Below are positions 33,720 to 44,310 of a stretch of DNA of 64,000 bases, piece by piece. A program made the position numbers and the translations under genes. Origin of the DNA: Diadophis punctatus similis. Its lineage: Eukaryota; Chordata; Lepidosauria; Squamata; Dipsadidae. The notes below the pieces were generated by a model that saw nothing but the letters and a program-made list of their open reading frames with translations, was not told the origin of the DNA and did no database searches. The stretch's first letter is position 1, and each line of letters opens with the position of its first letter. The stretch lies in assembly GCA_023053685.1 (NCBI GenBank), contig JALIGW010000001.1:74006240-74070239 (forward strand), in the 5' to 3' direction.

Positions 33720-36110
33720 CTAGATTGGATTTATTCATTTATTTATTGGATTTATTGGATCTGTATGGCTGCCACCTCTGGGCTTTAACTCTGGGCAACT
33801 AACACAATAAAACATCAAAAAGAAAAATAGAAACATCAAAAAGAAAAAAAATGGGCATCAAAGATAATTGGACAGACAACAAGTTCATAAATTCACCATT
33901 TCTGAAATCCTAGGCCTAAAAGAAAAGTCAATCCAGAAGTGCAGGAAGTTTAGGGATCTAATCTCAGGAGGAATGTTGTTCCAAAGGGCTGACACTGTGA
34001 TAGAAAAGACATGTTTCCTGATCAACAAGACCCAGAGCATGCTTATTTTGCCAGATGTGATGGGGCAGGTAGAGTCAATTGGAGGAAGGTGGTCATTGAA
34101 ATATCCTGACTCTATGCCATGAAGAGCTTTATAGGTACTAACCAGCACCCTAAATTGCACCTCAAAACCTGTTGGGAACTGATGTTCGTCCATCGTGTTC
34201 GAAGAGGACCTTGACATCTATCAGGTTGTGGGCTGTTTGCGATGTGGCTGGTAAGGCCTATACGGGCACGAAATGTTCTGCCACATGTTGGGCAGACATG
34301 TGTGGGCACCTTTGCTAAGGGGTTGTTTTGAAGCGTACGTATGTTCCATGTGCCAATGGTGAGTGGTGTTACCTTACGTTTCCTTTGAAATTTTGTTATT
34401 CGACCGCATGAAATGGGATCCCCTCCAACTGCGGCAAGTTGGACAGGGTTCTATGAAGCAACAATGTTTAGGGCACGTTTTCTAGCCACTTCCTCTTACT
34501 ATGGAGGTGAGCAGTGTGGTCCTAAAGAGGGCTGCTCAGTCACTCAGGTAGACGCCGAATTCAGCTGTTGCTTTGGTCAGCAAGAAGACGACCATTAGAC
34601 CTGAGTCGCCTGTGTGCAGGTCCGCAACTACAGCTCCCAGTGTATTCACACCTGCTGCTTTGTCGCCCATCGCCACAGGACTTTTTACAGGAATCGGGGG
34701 GGATGTCAAGAATTGGATTAAAGTGAGGGAGAGGTGCGCATAGTCAGCCTCACTCTCTCTTCCCAGATTCCATCTTGCTCCAAATAGCAGGACAAGAGTC
34801 GAGACAGTTGGAGATGGGCTGGGCGCAGTGGATGACCAGGGCGTCTTTCGTGTGTTGCCGTGCCCTTAGCGTACCACATCACTTGCAGAGATCGCCTTCA
34901 TGACTGTTGTCCTATTCTAGTAGATTTCATCCACTCAGTCCACCGGAATCTTTCTTCACATGTTCGGGATAGACAAGTCCCTATCTCACCGAAGGTCAAT
35001 GACCAAATGGCTACTCTCAACCTGGTTTGGTCAGCCTGTCGAAGCTGTTGCCCGGGGTGTGGCTGCTGCGCATGCTACAGCTGCTAGGAGCCACAGATAA
35101 GAGCTGGGTGACAGGTGGGGACCAAAGGTGAATGAGCTGCCCTAAAAGCTGCCCTAAAATGAGCTGCCTTAAAAAGACATGACATGCCCCTACACCAGAG
35201 ATGCTACCCCTCCCTGAGCACCCCATACACCCCTGTTGGGAACTAGTGCAGCTTAAAAGGCAGACACAGATAATGTAGTACATAATTGCTCATGCTGCCA
35301 ATTGTAGCTTTCCTTTGAAGAAAGGAGAGCTCCATTTAGAATATGTTGCATTCTAATCCAGTTGGGAGATGAAAGAAGCATGAGTAACCATGCACAGTTC
35401 CTCTTGATCCAGGAAAGGAGACAATTAGTGCACAACATGAAATTGTAGAAAAGCCCATCTGGCTGCGGCCACCACCAACTCCATGAGTCTAGGAGAACTC
35501 CAAAATTGTACATTGATTCTGTATGAGGCAACACAACTCCATCCAGAACTATAGACAAAAGATCTACAGTCCAGAACTCTGGACACTCTAAAATCCAGAA
35601 CCACTCAACCTGGTTGAGTTGGAGCCCACACAGACATAGGAGCAGAATCTCCACAATCCAAGACAGAACTACCTATTCTGACAGATGACCTTCTCCAATG
35701 GCATATGTTAAATAAGAGTGGGGAGAGTGTTGTTGAATCCTGAAGAACTTAATGAAAAAGGGGATGTGGGCTTAATTCCCCCTCTTGTTAACATCAATTA
35801 GAACTGATCCCAGAGGAAGGAAGAGAATCAAAGCAAAGTTCTGTCCCCAATTAAAAGGTCCAGAAGAACAGCATGTTCAATGGCACTGAAAGCCATGGAG
35901 AGATCAGGGACAACCAGGAGTCAACTACCTCCTCAACAATTTACAGTAGGAAAAGGAAGGTTGGAGGCAAATAGAGGGATCGGCTGATAGCTCCTTTAGG
36001 GGGAAAGAAACTGGATTAAGATTAAGTTGGAGGGAGACAACTAAATTTGAGTGATGCAAAGTGAAAGCTGTTCCAAAATTATGGGTGTGGGATGTGTATA
36101 AACAAGCCAT
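33720..36110 (-). pseudogene. CR1/L3-type LINE relic, interrupted by another element
   Basis: Read downward on the - strand: 'LVVPDLSMAFSAIEH' near 35930-35890 (reverse transcriptase motif A), 'NQVEWFWIL' and 'MYNFGVLLDSW' near 35610-35490, then after an insert 'VQFRVLVSTYKALHGIESGY' near 34160-34100, 'SALWNNIPPEIR' near 33970, and a TTTA-type 3' tail at 33725. It corresponds segment by segment to the better preserved + strand copy at 40090-41940. Many frameshifts and stops. The 1051-bp insert is at 34181-35231. Confidence 0.8.
34181..35231 (-). mobile_element. Internally deleted LINE-like element with 13-bp duplication
   Basis: Exactly bounded by the duplication CCTGTTGGGAACT (34168-34180 and 35232-35244), which belongs to the disrupted CR1. 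On the - strand an open frame from about 34450 to 34185 reads 'TPLTIGTWNIRTL', the start of an AP-type endonuclease, then within a dozen codons 'VCPTCGRTFRARIGLTSHI', a C2H2-like finger that I remember at the very C terminus of some reverse-transcriptase ORFs. The reverse transcriptase between them is missing. About 780 bp of GC-richer 5' leader precedes the frame. The parent family is not identified. Confidence 0.6.
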
Positions 36111-36269
36111 AATGCAAAGTCACTTAGAGACTTAAGATCTGGACAAGATCTGTTTACTATGTACATATTTTAATCTTGTATTTTATATTTTAAATGTTAT
36201 GTCATGGATTATACCTTATTTTAATTGTGAATCTTACAAATAAACAAACAAACCTAGAGGATTACTTAA

Positions 36270-37400
36270 TCTGATATTTTGTTCCCACAATGGCCAGCCA
36301 GACCAATGGAAAGCCATTTAAAAGTAAACATGTTACTAGGCTTCCCATTGGTCTGGCTAGCCATTGTGGAAACTTCTGAAATATTGCCAAGAAAACTGAA
36401 AGGACTTGTCCAGAGAGTCTTCAGGAGTCAACACTGCCTTGAAGGCATAATAATAAGTTGCTGCAAGAAGATTGCACAGACTGACCACCAACAACGGCAT
36501 TAACTCCCTGCCAAGATTGGATAATCAAGTGCCTAGAAATAACAGGAGTCAGTAGAAACGTCAGAAGGTTTGTGCAAAGATCAATGGCACAATGGAAGAT
36601 ACAATTGCTGGTCAATGGTGATAGACTGGGAGAGGTTAATGTCAAGAGACAAATATTTTAAGACTCCTCATTCTGCAAGAAAATTGCACCGACTGACTGC
36701 AAAGAACGGCATGACAATGTAGCAACAATGGTGCATTGGAAGATCTGCAAGAAATACCATTTGCCTGCATGCAAGAACTTGGGGGGGCTCCACAAAATTG
36801 ACAAATGAAAATGAAGAAGCTAAAGTGCTCTGGAACTTTAGAATTCAGACAAGCACTTGCCACATAACACTCCATACTTAACAATTGAGAGTAGACATGG
36901 CAGAACCTGGAGAGAGCAGAATAGGAGAGAAAGAACTGGAGAACACAACAAAATACGAAGACCTCCAAAGAGAAGTAGAATGTGGCAAATGAAAGCAAAA
37001 ACAATACCAATCGTAATAGGTCCCTTGGGTGCAATATCCAAACAATTGGAGCACCACTTGACAAATTTGTCGGCATTGACAAATTCACCATCAGTCAATT
37101 GTAAAAAGCAAGTTACTTGGAACACCTTATATCCTGGGATGATGCCATTAACAAAATGAAACAAGAACACCTGCGTAATGTAGGTCTTCAGGAAGGACTC
37201 AATGGGTGGATTAAAAATGCCAAATCCAGTCTAAACATCTGGCTGACTATGCAACAAACCATAATAGCAATTGTTAAGACAAAAGAGTCTGGCTAGTAAA
37301 TGTGCAGTACCTGGAGACAGCAGAAGAGAAGAGAAAGAACCTGGAGAAAATCACAAAATGCAAATAACTGCAAAAAGATATAGAATGGCTATAATATACT
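36270..37400 (+). pseudogene. R2/R4-like LINE C-terminal relic
   Basis: The + strand frames read 'LHRLTTNNGINSLPRLDNQV' near 36480-36530, 'APTDCKERHDNVATMVHW' near 36690-36740, 'VDMAEPGESRIGEKELENTT' near 36890-36950 and 'KYEDLQREVE', then 'TIGAP'-type text shared with the 18190-18630 copy. The order 'H..V...H..LCKKY' to 'D.A.PG' fits the restriction-like endonuclease end of R2/R4/Dong LINEs. Stops and frameshifts throughout. Family named from motif memory. Confidence 0.5.
36285..36369. repeat. Hairpin-forming inverted repeat
   Basis: Arms of about 30 bases: CCACAATGGCCAGCCAGACC (from 36285) pairs with GGTCTGGCTAGCCATTGTGG (ending 36369), continuing through AATGGAAAGCC against GGCTTCCCATT. 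The loop is about 24 bases. It lies at the start of the R2/R4-like relic. Confidence 0.85.
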
Positions 37401-38926
37401 ATTAGTATTTAATCATGTTCATTCTTTCATCATCAACCCTAGCATAACAATAAAGCCACACTACTTTCTAATGTAAGTTTCTGCACCACAGTAAAATCTT
37501 ATTTTACTAGTAGCTTTAGTTTCTAGAACTGTATGCATTTGGAAGAGCTATCTCTTTACATCCACTATGTATTCAATATATACTTGTATTTAAGCAAAAA
37601 TGGCAATATTTAAATATGGTTTTGGAAAACAAACAAAAAATATTAGTTGCTTACGACACTCGGGAACCCTTTCAACATCATAATTGATTTAATTTTAACA
37701 AGGCTGCATCAGTTCCCATGGCAACATATTTACTTCTGCTTTTCCAAATGATAGCAGTCTAACTGGCAGAGTGAACACTGAAAATATAAGCGGAGTGTTT
37801 ATCCTTCGAAATTATAAGCACAGTGTTTATTCTCTTTCCTACCCAACATAAGTAAGAAACTATAAGATTAAAAGTGCATTTATTTAATAACATTCCAATA
37901 TATTGACTCAGTTATGAGATAATTTTAGAAAATAAATAAGAAAAGCACTGATAATAATAATAACTTGAACAACTTGAATGTAGCTTGGATTGATTCAGGA
38001 AGGTATTTGACTCCCTGCCACACAATTGGATAATTAAGTACATATGTACAGTTTGAAATGGAGCTAAACTCCGAATAATTGGAACTGGGTTGTTATTATT
38101 TGTTCAAAACCTTGATCCAAAAGGTCAAATTAACTGATAATAGAAAACCTTATTAGAATATATTGTTTTCTTTTCAAAATTGGTTAATACTAACTTTTAA
38201 CAAACTAACACTAGGGATTCATTCATTTAAAATACCTGCATTCAACCAACCACTTTTATTCTGATCGATGTAAAGGGGCAGAAAGCAGAAAACTGGCAAG
38301 GTTTTTAAGCAGTTTGTTAACACCCATGGCTCTCTGCAATTGATTTTCCCCTCTAAATCTAGTTCAGCTCTGTTCTTAATCCAGTCCTCATGAGGGTATC
38401 TAAATTGGCATCAGAAATTCTGCAGACCTGAAATTTGATTCTCAAAAAGCTTAGCAAACAGCTTTTACGGCTTTTTTGCAATCTGATTTCTGATAGAGAA
38501 GGCCAGGTACTATCTGGAGAAGCTGGACTGGGCTTTAAATAGTTTCCAGTATTAAAATAACAACAGTTGATTCTCAGATAAAAAGCAAGAATTTGGGACA
38601 GGACATCAAGTATGTCTAGTTATATATTGAATCGTCATTTTAAAAGCGAATTTATTTAGGCTGAAGTATACAATTGTAAGAAGCCTGCTGCCCTATGTGC
38701 TTCATATGAAAGGAATGCATGATGATGATAATATAATTGTCTACCTTCAGTAGCTACCTAAAAATGCAAGCTAAAATTTCTGCTGCATAATAATATGTAT
38801 TGATTTATTGATTTATCGGTAGAGGAATATTTGGTGAGGAATATTATCCAAAATAAGGATTCTACAGCTATGAAAATCTTTCTCGGATGATTTGTAAACT
38901 GAACTATTGCTGCCATCTGCTGGATG

Positions 38927-38930
<4 letters not shown>
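37401..38930. other. GNG4-B3GALNT2 intergenic region with a LINE scrap
   Basis: Mostly unrecognised AT-rich DNA. At 37975-38100 'gactccctgccacacaattg' and 'gataattaagtac' repeat text from the R2/R4-like relic (36500-36540), so a further fragment of that family is present. Confidence 0.4.
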
Positions 38931-38931
<1 letters not shown>

Positions 38932-38995
<64 letters not shown>

Positions 38996-39080
38996 AAACA
39001 AACAAACAAACAAACAAACAAACAAACAATTTATCTATTTATCTATTTATCTATTTATTTATTTATTTATTTATTTAATA
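38932..39080. repeat. Compound AAAT/AAAC/ATCT-type microsatellite
   Basis: AAAT units (about 38930-38994), then AAAC units (about 38996-39026), then TTATCTAT and TTTA units to about 39078. It merges into a - strand CR1/L3 3' end. Confidence 0.95.
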
Positions 39081-39180
39081 GATTTGTATGCCGCCCAACT
39101 CCCGAGGGACTCTTGGCGGCTAACAACATATCGAATACAAAATCTAAAAAACAGTTAAAAACAATTAAAAACCCATTAAA
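39078..39180 (-). mobile_element. CR1/L3 LINE 3' end fragment
   Basis: 'atttgtatgccgcccaactc' and 'ccgagggactcttggcggc' are the reverse complement of the 3' end of the + strand copy at 41870-41920. The adjacent microsatellite is its 3' tail. Confidence 0.75.
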
Positions 39181-40089
39181 AACACATACACATAATTAAG
39201 TATATGATCCCCAAATTTCATTAGGTAATTCCATTAGGACCTCAGGAGTAAGTAATAAACAACTAAATGTATAATCATGTATATACCTGTATTTAACTCC
39301 TTGTGGAATGTTATTTTTATTATAGTAATATTTTACTCTTTGTATACATCAACTGAAGAAAATTCATATGCTCATGAGGACAATATATGTGTTAAATGTG
39401 GAGGTGGATAAATATAGTAAGGAACATTATTAAGTCAATATGCAGCTGACCATAGATGTTACATTTTGTTCCATAATAATAAATTTTCGAGGAATTCCTC
39501 ATGTAAATAAATCCCCATGGATATGCGTTTGATATCAAGAAAAATGTGTTTATTTTTTGCAGACTTTGGAAATAACATCTGGTATAGGGGAGGTAGTCAG
39601 CAACAATATCAGGCTATCAAAACTGGTATTAGCCCTAATTCAAATGTTTAGATTGATTTACTTATATTTCTTCATAAATGCCACTTACATGCAAAAAAAT
39701 TTAACAAGTTCTAAACAGGGGTTGGCAACTTCCAGCCAACAGCTGATTGCTATTTTTCAAAAATTTAGTGATAACTCCATTGATTTTCTGTGGTGCATTT
39801 TTTCCTACTTCTTGAACTAACTTAAGACAAACTTAAGGTCTTAAGGCACTCAATTTACTCTTTAATGAGCTTCCAGATTCCAATCAGCTAAAAAAAACCA
39901 ATAACTGATGAAATAATACTTCAGTGGCCATATCTTTTGCAGCTTTCAAAAGCCACAGTTTTCCAGCACAAAAATCCTCATATACCTCCTCATAAGTATT
40001 TGGCAAAGAAGAGGAGAATTTCAATTCTTCCTCCGCTGTAAAGATTTCTTATCAGCCCATCTGCATTACTTTCTTTTATATTGAGCAGA
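39181..40089. other. Intergenic, nothing recognised
   Basis: AT-rich. The open frame 39557-39820 has no family signature. Confidence 0.4.
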
Positions 40090-41942
40090 TGCATTTTCTT
40101 ATTGAGCCACAATCACAATCAGAGTCCATGGAGTTGACAGGGGCAAGTCTTAGTCCACCGTTGTGGGAAGAGTTTGGGCCTGTTTCTCCCGAGGATGTGG
40201 ACAGAGCCGTGGGGGCGATGGGGACCTCCACCTGTTTATTGGACCCGTGCCCCTCCTGGTTGGTTTCGGCCAGCAGGGAGGTGACACGTGGCTGGATCCG
40301 GGCGGTGGTCATCGCTTCTTTGGAGGAGGGATCCGTACCGCAGTCGTTAAAAGCTGCGGTGGTGAGACCCCTCCTGAAGAAGCCTTCCCTGGATCCAGCT
40401 GACTTGAAGAACTATCGTCCGGTCTCCAACTTACCTTTTTTAGGGAAAGTTGTGGAGAAGGTGGTGGCTACTCAGCTTCTGCGACTTTTGGATGAAACAG
40501 ATCATCTAGATGCCTATCAGTCGGGTTTCAGGCGCGGCTACAGTACAGAAACTGCCTTGGTCGCTCTGATAGATGATCTCTGGCGGGCCCAGGATGGGGG
40601 AAATTCCTCCATCCTGGTGCTACTTGACCTCTCAGCGGCTTTCGATACCATCGACCATGGTATCCTTCTGCATCGTCTCGGCGAGTTGGGAGTGGGAGGC
40701 ACCGTTTTACGGTGGTTCTCCTCTTATCTCGCCGATAGGATGCAGTTGGTGTTAACAGAGGGCAGAGATCCTCCCCTAGGCCCCTGTTATGCGGGGTGCC
40801 TCAGGGGTCGGTTCTCTCGCCCATCCTGTTCAATATTTACATGAAACCGCTGGGGGAGATCATCCGCAGACATGGGGTGCGTTTTCACCAGTACGCTGAT
40901 GACACCCAGCTGTACATCACCACCCCGTCTGATTTCAGTGTGGCAGTTAATGTAATGTGCCGGTGCCTGGACGATGTTGGATCTGGATGGGGAGGAACAG
41001 ACTCAGACTCAACCCCGACAAGACTGAGTGGCTTTGGATATTGCCTCCTAAGGACTATGACAACTGTCCCTCCTTGGTTCTCGAGGGAACGAAACTGACT
41101 CCCTCGGATCAGGTCCACAACTTGGGGGTCCTCCTAGATCCACAGCTAAAATTGGAACATCATCTTACTGCTGTGGCTAGGGGGGCCTTTGCACAGGTTC
41201 GCCTGGTGCACCAGTTGCGGCCATACTTGGAGAAGGAGGCTCTACTCATGGTCACTCATGCCCTTGTCACCTCCCGCTTGGACTACTGCAACGCGCTCTA
41301 CATGGGGCTACCCTTGAAGAGTATCCGGAGACTCCAGTTCGTGCAAAATTCGGCTGCGCGTGCTGTGGTGGGTGTGCCAAGGTACACCCACGTGACACCT
41401 ATACTCCGCCAGCTGCACTGGTTGCCCATCAGTCTCCGGGTCCAATTCAAGGTGTTGATCATCATCTTTAAAGCCCTTCATGGCTTAGGACCAGGCTATC
41501 TCCGGGACCGCATTCTGCCTCATACTTCCCTCCGACCGGTTAGGGCCCACAGAGTTGGCCTCCTCCAGCTCCCGTCAGCCAAGCAATGCCGGCTGGCGGG
41601 CCCTAGGGGGAGGGCCTTCTCTGTGGCGGGCCCCGCGCTCTGGAACCAACTTCCTCCAGAGACCCGAACCATCCCCACCCTGCTGGCCTTCCGAAAAGCC
41701 ATTAAGACATGGCTTTTCCTGCAGGCAGGGGGTAGAGCTTAATTCCATCTGAACTCTCCCCCGGGTATGTCTGGTTGTTGGATGGCTTTTAAATATTGTA
41801 ATTTTAAATTTTTATATTCTGATTTTAATCCAATTGTTTATTGGTTGTCCTTGTATTTTTTCTGTGCTGTACACCGCCCTGAGTCCCTCGGGAGTTGGGC
41901 GGCATATAAGAAAACCAAATAAATAAATAAATAAATAAATCT
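40090..41942 (+). pseudogene. CR1/L3 LINE with well preserved reverse transcriptase, 5' truncated
   Basis: Three overlapping open frames (40089-40844, 40796-41098, 40957-41742) together cover the reverse transcriptase and C terminus: 'DLKNYRPVSNLPFLGKVVEK', 'DAYQSGFRRGYSTETALV', 'LDLSAAFDTIDHGI' (motif A, about 40625-40665), 'MPQGSVLSPILFNIY' from 40796 (motif B), 'YADDTQLY' at 40892-40915 (catalytic Asp pair), then 'NLGVLLDPQL', 'HWLPISLRVQFKVL' and 'ALWNQLPPETR'. The frame changes near 40790 and near 40975. The endonuclease part is absent. The 3' end is 'gttgggcggcatataag' plus an AAAT tail (41920-41941). Reverse transcribes LINE RNA when intact; this copy is dead but relatively young. Confidence 0.92.
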
Positions 41943-42680
41943 TTCAAGGTGTCAAACTGTGCACAAAGAAGTTCTTTGCATCGGTGACCTAAAAGTTATT
42001 TCTGGACATGGGGTTAATATTCCCTCGGAAAACTACTAAACCTGTTTTTAAATGACTGTTGGGTCATTGGGTCCCATGGCCCTTCCTTATTCTACAAACA
42101 TTTCGGCTATTTATGACATCAATTTAGCAGTCTCCCAGAAGAGAACTAGATCTATGTCCAGAAATAGTTTTAGTGACAGGTCACTTGTGATAAAAGTTTG
42201 AGAGGAACACAGGTGATTTCTCTCCCATTTCACTATGTGTCCCCCTTTGGGCTAAAAGAGAATGCAGAATTGCATTAACCACATCCCAGCTTTTACATAT
42301 TTCAAGTTGATACATAATAGCCTGTGGGTTGCAAGGAGCCCTATGGGCACTCTGTCTCCCACTTCAATGGCAGTGCTGGCAGTGAAATGCCATGGCTAGT
42401 AGTACTCAGAAGTAGCTCATGTAGTACACAACATAATGCCACTGCTTCCCACAAAAGTAATGAAAATATTCCTTGTTCACTGAACAGCAGAAAACTTAGA
42501 ACTTGAGCCAAAATTAACAATGAGCAGAACTTGACTTTTCCTAGCTTAAATTGATCTTGTCCCCCCCCCACAAAAGTCAGTTCTAGCACTCTATCAACCA
42601 ACTTCTAAACACAATTTTTTTTTAAAAAAGTGGTCTTGCATTCTTAAAAAAAATGCTATGTACATAAGGAACATGTAATT
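41943..42680. other. Intergenic, nothing recognised
   Basis: No supported feature apart from short C and A runs near 42560 and 42615. Confidence 0.4.
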
Positions 42681-42712
42681 CCTGACCAACACTTTGCAAA
42701 GTGTTGGTCAGG
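42681..42712. repeat. Perfect 32-bp palindrome
   Basis: CCTGACCAACACTTTG followed directly by its exact complement CAAAGTGTTGGTCAGG, with no spacer. It ends 4 bases before the target duplication of the hAT-like element at 42725. Confidence 0.97.
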
Positions 42713-42724
42713 CATTACCTAGAC

Positions 42725-42846
42725 AAGGGGTGTCAAACTCACGGCCCAAGTGCCGGATGTGTCACGTGTTAGCCATGCCCACCCGTTTTAGTGAAGGGGA
42801 AAAAAGGCGGGATACGTCACATGATGCTGCAAGTTTGACACCCCTG
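42725..42846. mobile_element. hAT-like miniature element, GGTGTCAAACT family
   Basis: AAGGGGTGTCAAACTC to CAAGTTTGACACCCCTG, with the exact duplication ACCTAGAC (42717-42724 and 42847-42854). 122 bp; contains 'gtcacgtg'-type and 'ccatgcccacccgtttta' text shared with the other short copies. Confidence 0.88.
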
Positions 42847-43174
42847 ACCTAGACTAAAGCCCTTGCAGAAGCTGGATGTCCAGTCTTCCCAACAATCCAA
42901 GCCAAAATGGCCATGGAGGGCCATGCCATGAACTGGAGGGAGAAGCTTCAAGTGACCAATGGACAGATCCCATCCCTGATATTGTCAGCATCCACATCAT
43001 CAATGACAATAGATTGTACTTGTGGCTTGCTCCTTACCAGAAGGAGGAAGATGCTATTTTAACACTGGAACAACTGCAGGCACAGGTTTCCTTTTTAGTG
43101 AGCTAGTTATGAGATGAAAGTGATACCCTGAGGATATTTCCTTTAAAATGTAAGCAGGGCATTTTATTTTTTTA

Positions 43175-43240
43175 TTTTATTTATTTTAATTTGTCAAGCA
43201 TATATGATTACAAGCAAAGTATAAACAACGTATAAACATG

Positions 43241-43294
<54 letters not shown>

Positions 43295-43420
43295 TAGTAC
43301 AAGCATGATGATGAGTACAAGAAGTATGAATATATGGGTACATTAGGACAGGAACGGCACGATTGTGCGCTTATGCACGCCCCTTACAGACCTCTTAGGA
43401 ATGGGGTGAGGTCATCTTCA
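43175..43420 (-). mobile_element. CR1/L3 LINE 3' end fragment containing a TG microsatellite
   Basis: A TTTA tract, 'aatttgtcaagcatatatg', then a TG run (43242-43292), then 'gggtacattaggacagg' and 'gcacgccccttacagacctc'. Same family as 2803-2946. The TG run is an expansion within it. Confidence 0.6.
43242..43292. repeat. TG dinucleotide microsatellite
   Basis: About 25 perfect TG units. Confidence 0.97.
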
Positions 43421-43779
43421 TGCATGATTACTGGGACTTGAGAAGAAATTCTTGATTTCTTCCTGTTTAAACAAAATGACAGTTCCCCTTACAAACTTCA
43501 CATTTCCGAAAGGATTGGGTGAATCCTACCTCGTTTATCAAATGCTACTCATTTGCAAAATTTTGTTTTAAAAAGATTTGTTCCACAAGGTCCAGCAATA
43601 GAAGTGGGGGTGGGTGGGTGTAAAAATGGAAAGGCCAGATGTGCTAAATAAAAGTTTTCCTATTAGGTGCCTATTTTCACCTTCACGTCGAAGAACTCTC
43701 ATTCTCTCTCTTGTTATTTAAGGGGGAAAAAAGAGGTACAAAAATAACCTGCAGTGCAGTTATAAACATCGCGCGGGCC

Positions 43780-44198
43780 TTTTCCTACCTCCTCTTTCTT
43801 CTCTCCTTTCCACGGAGTCACCAAGAGTTTTAAAAACAAATCACCTAAAAGGGCGATTTCCTTTGCTCACCTCCAGCCTTCTTCGCCTCTTGCGAGGTGG
43901 CAGCGGAGGGGCATCAGAGAGCGGGGGGGGGGGGGGCAGCTGTCGGATCGCGCCAAGGTCAAGCCGCTTCCGCTCGGCGGCGAGGCATTGTGGGGATTGT
44001 AGTGCGGAGGCCCGGCTCTGCGCACACGCTTTCCTGGTCCGGGGCGGGACTCTGGCTTGGGGCCGGCCGCGGGAGGGGCCGGCGAGGGTCTCTAGTACCG
44101 GAGCGAAGGAAGGCGAAGGAGACCTTGCCTGTCCCTGCGGGTCCATCCCGTCTCTGCTCCGAGAGAGGCCGCGAGGGCTGGGCAGCGGCCGGCGGCCA
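43780..44198 (+). promoter_or_regulatory. B3GALNT2: B3GALNT2 CpG-island promoter and 5' UTR
   Basis: GC content and CpG density rise sharply from about 43780 and stay high to about 44640. No TATA box is evident. It includes a G run (43923-43936) and a ZNF143-type site (43984-44003), and ends at the start codon at 44199. The transcription start is not determined. Long open frames on both strands across 43841-44654 result from the high GC content. Confidence 0.8.
43984..44003 (-). promoter_or_regulatory. ZNF143/SBS-type promoter element
   Basis: GGCATTGTGGGGATTGTAGT; on the - strand it reads ACTACAATCCCCACAATGCC, close to the ACTACAATTCCCA...GC consensus bound by ZNF143 (and THAP11/HCF-1). It lies about 200 bases upstream of the B3GALNT2 start codon, a typical place. 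Occupancy is inferred. Confidence 0.65.
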
Positions 44199-44310
44199 AT
44201 GCGAAATTGGTTGGTACTTCTTTGCCCGTGTGCGGTCGGGGTCGTGCTGCACCTCTGGCTTCTCCTCCTCAGCTGCCCGGCCAGCGGCCCCGGGAAGCAA
44301 CACCCGGCAG
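44199..44310 (+). CDS. B3GALNT2: B3GALNT2 coding exon 1
   Basis: B3GALNT2 is the beta-1,3-N-acetylgalactosaminyltransferase (GT31 family) of the endoplasmic reticulum. It adds GalNAc to GlcNAc-Man on alpha-dystroglycan to form the core M3 glycan. The exon begins at ATG 44199 and reads MRNWLVLLCPCAVGVVLHLW followed by LLLLSCPASGPGK, which matches the family's N terminus: a short basic stretch and a hydrophobic signal anchor at residues 5-26 of a type II membrane protein. 112 coding bases; donor CGGCAG|GTAGGT after 44310, phase 1. Intron 1 is 6.8 kb. Confidence 0.95.

Noticed and set aside
34112..34309. A genuine C2H2 zinc-finger gene
   Set aside because: A single finger-like motif inside a bounded element with target duplications; best explained as the end of a LINE ORF.
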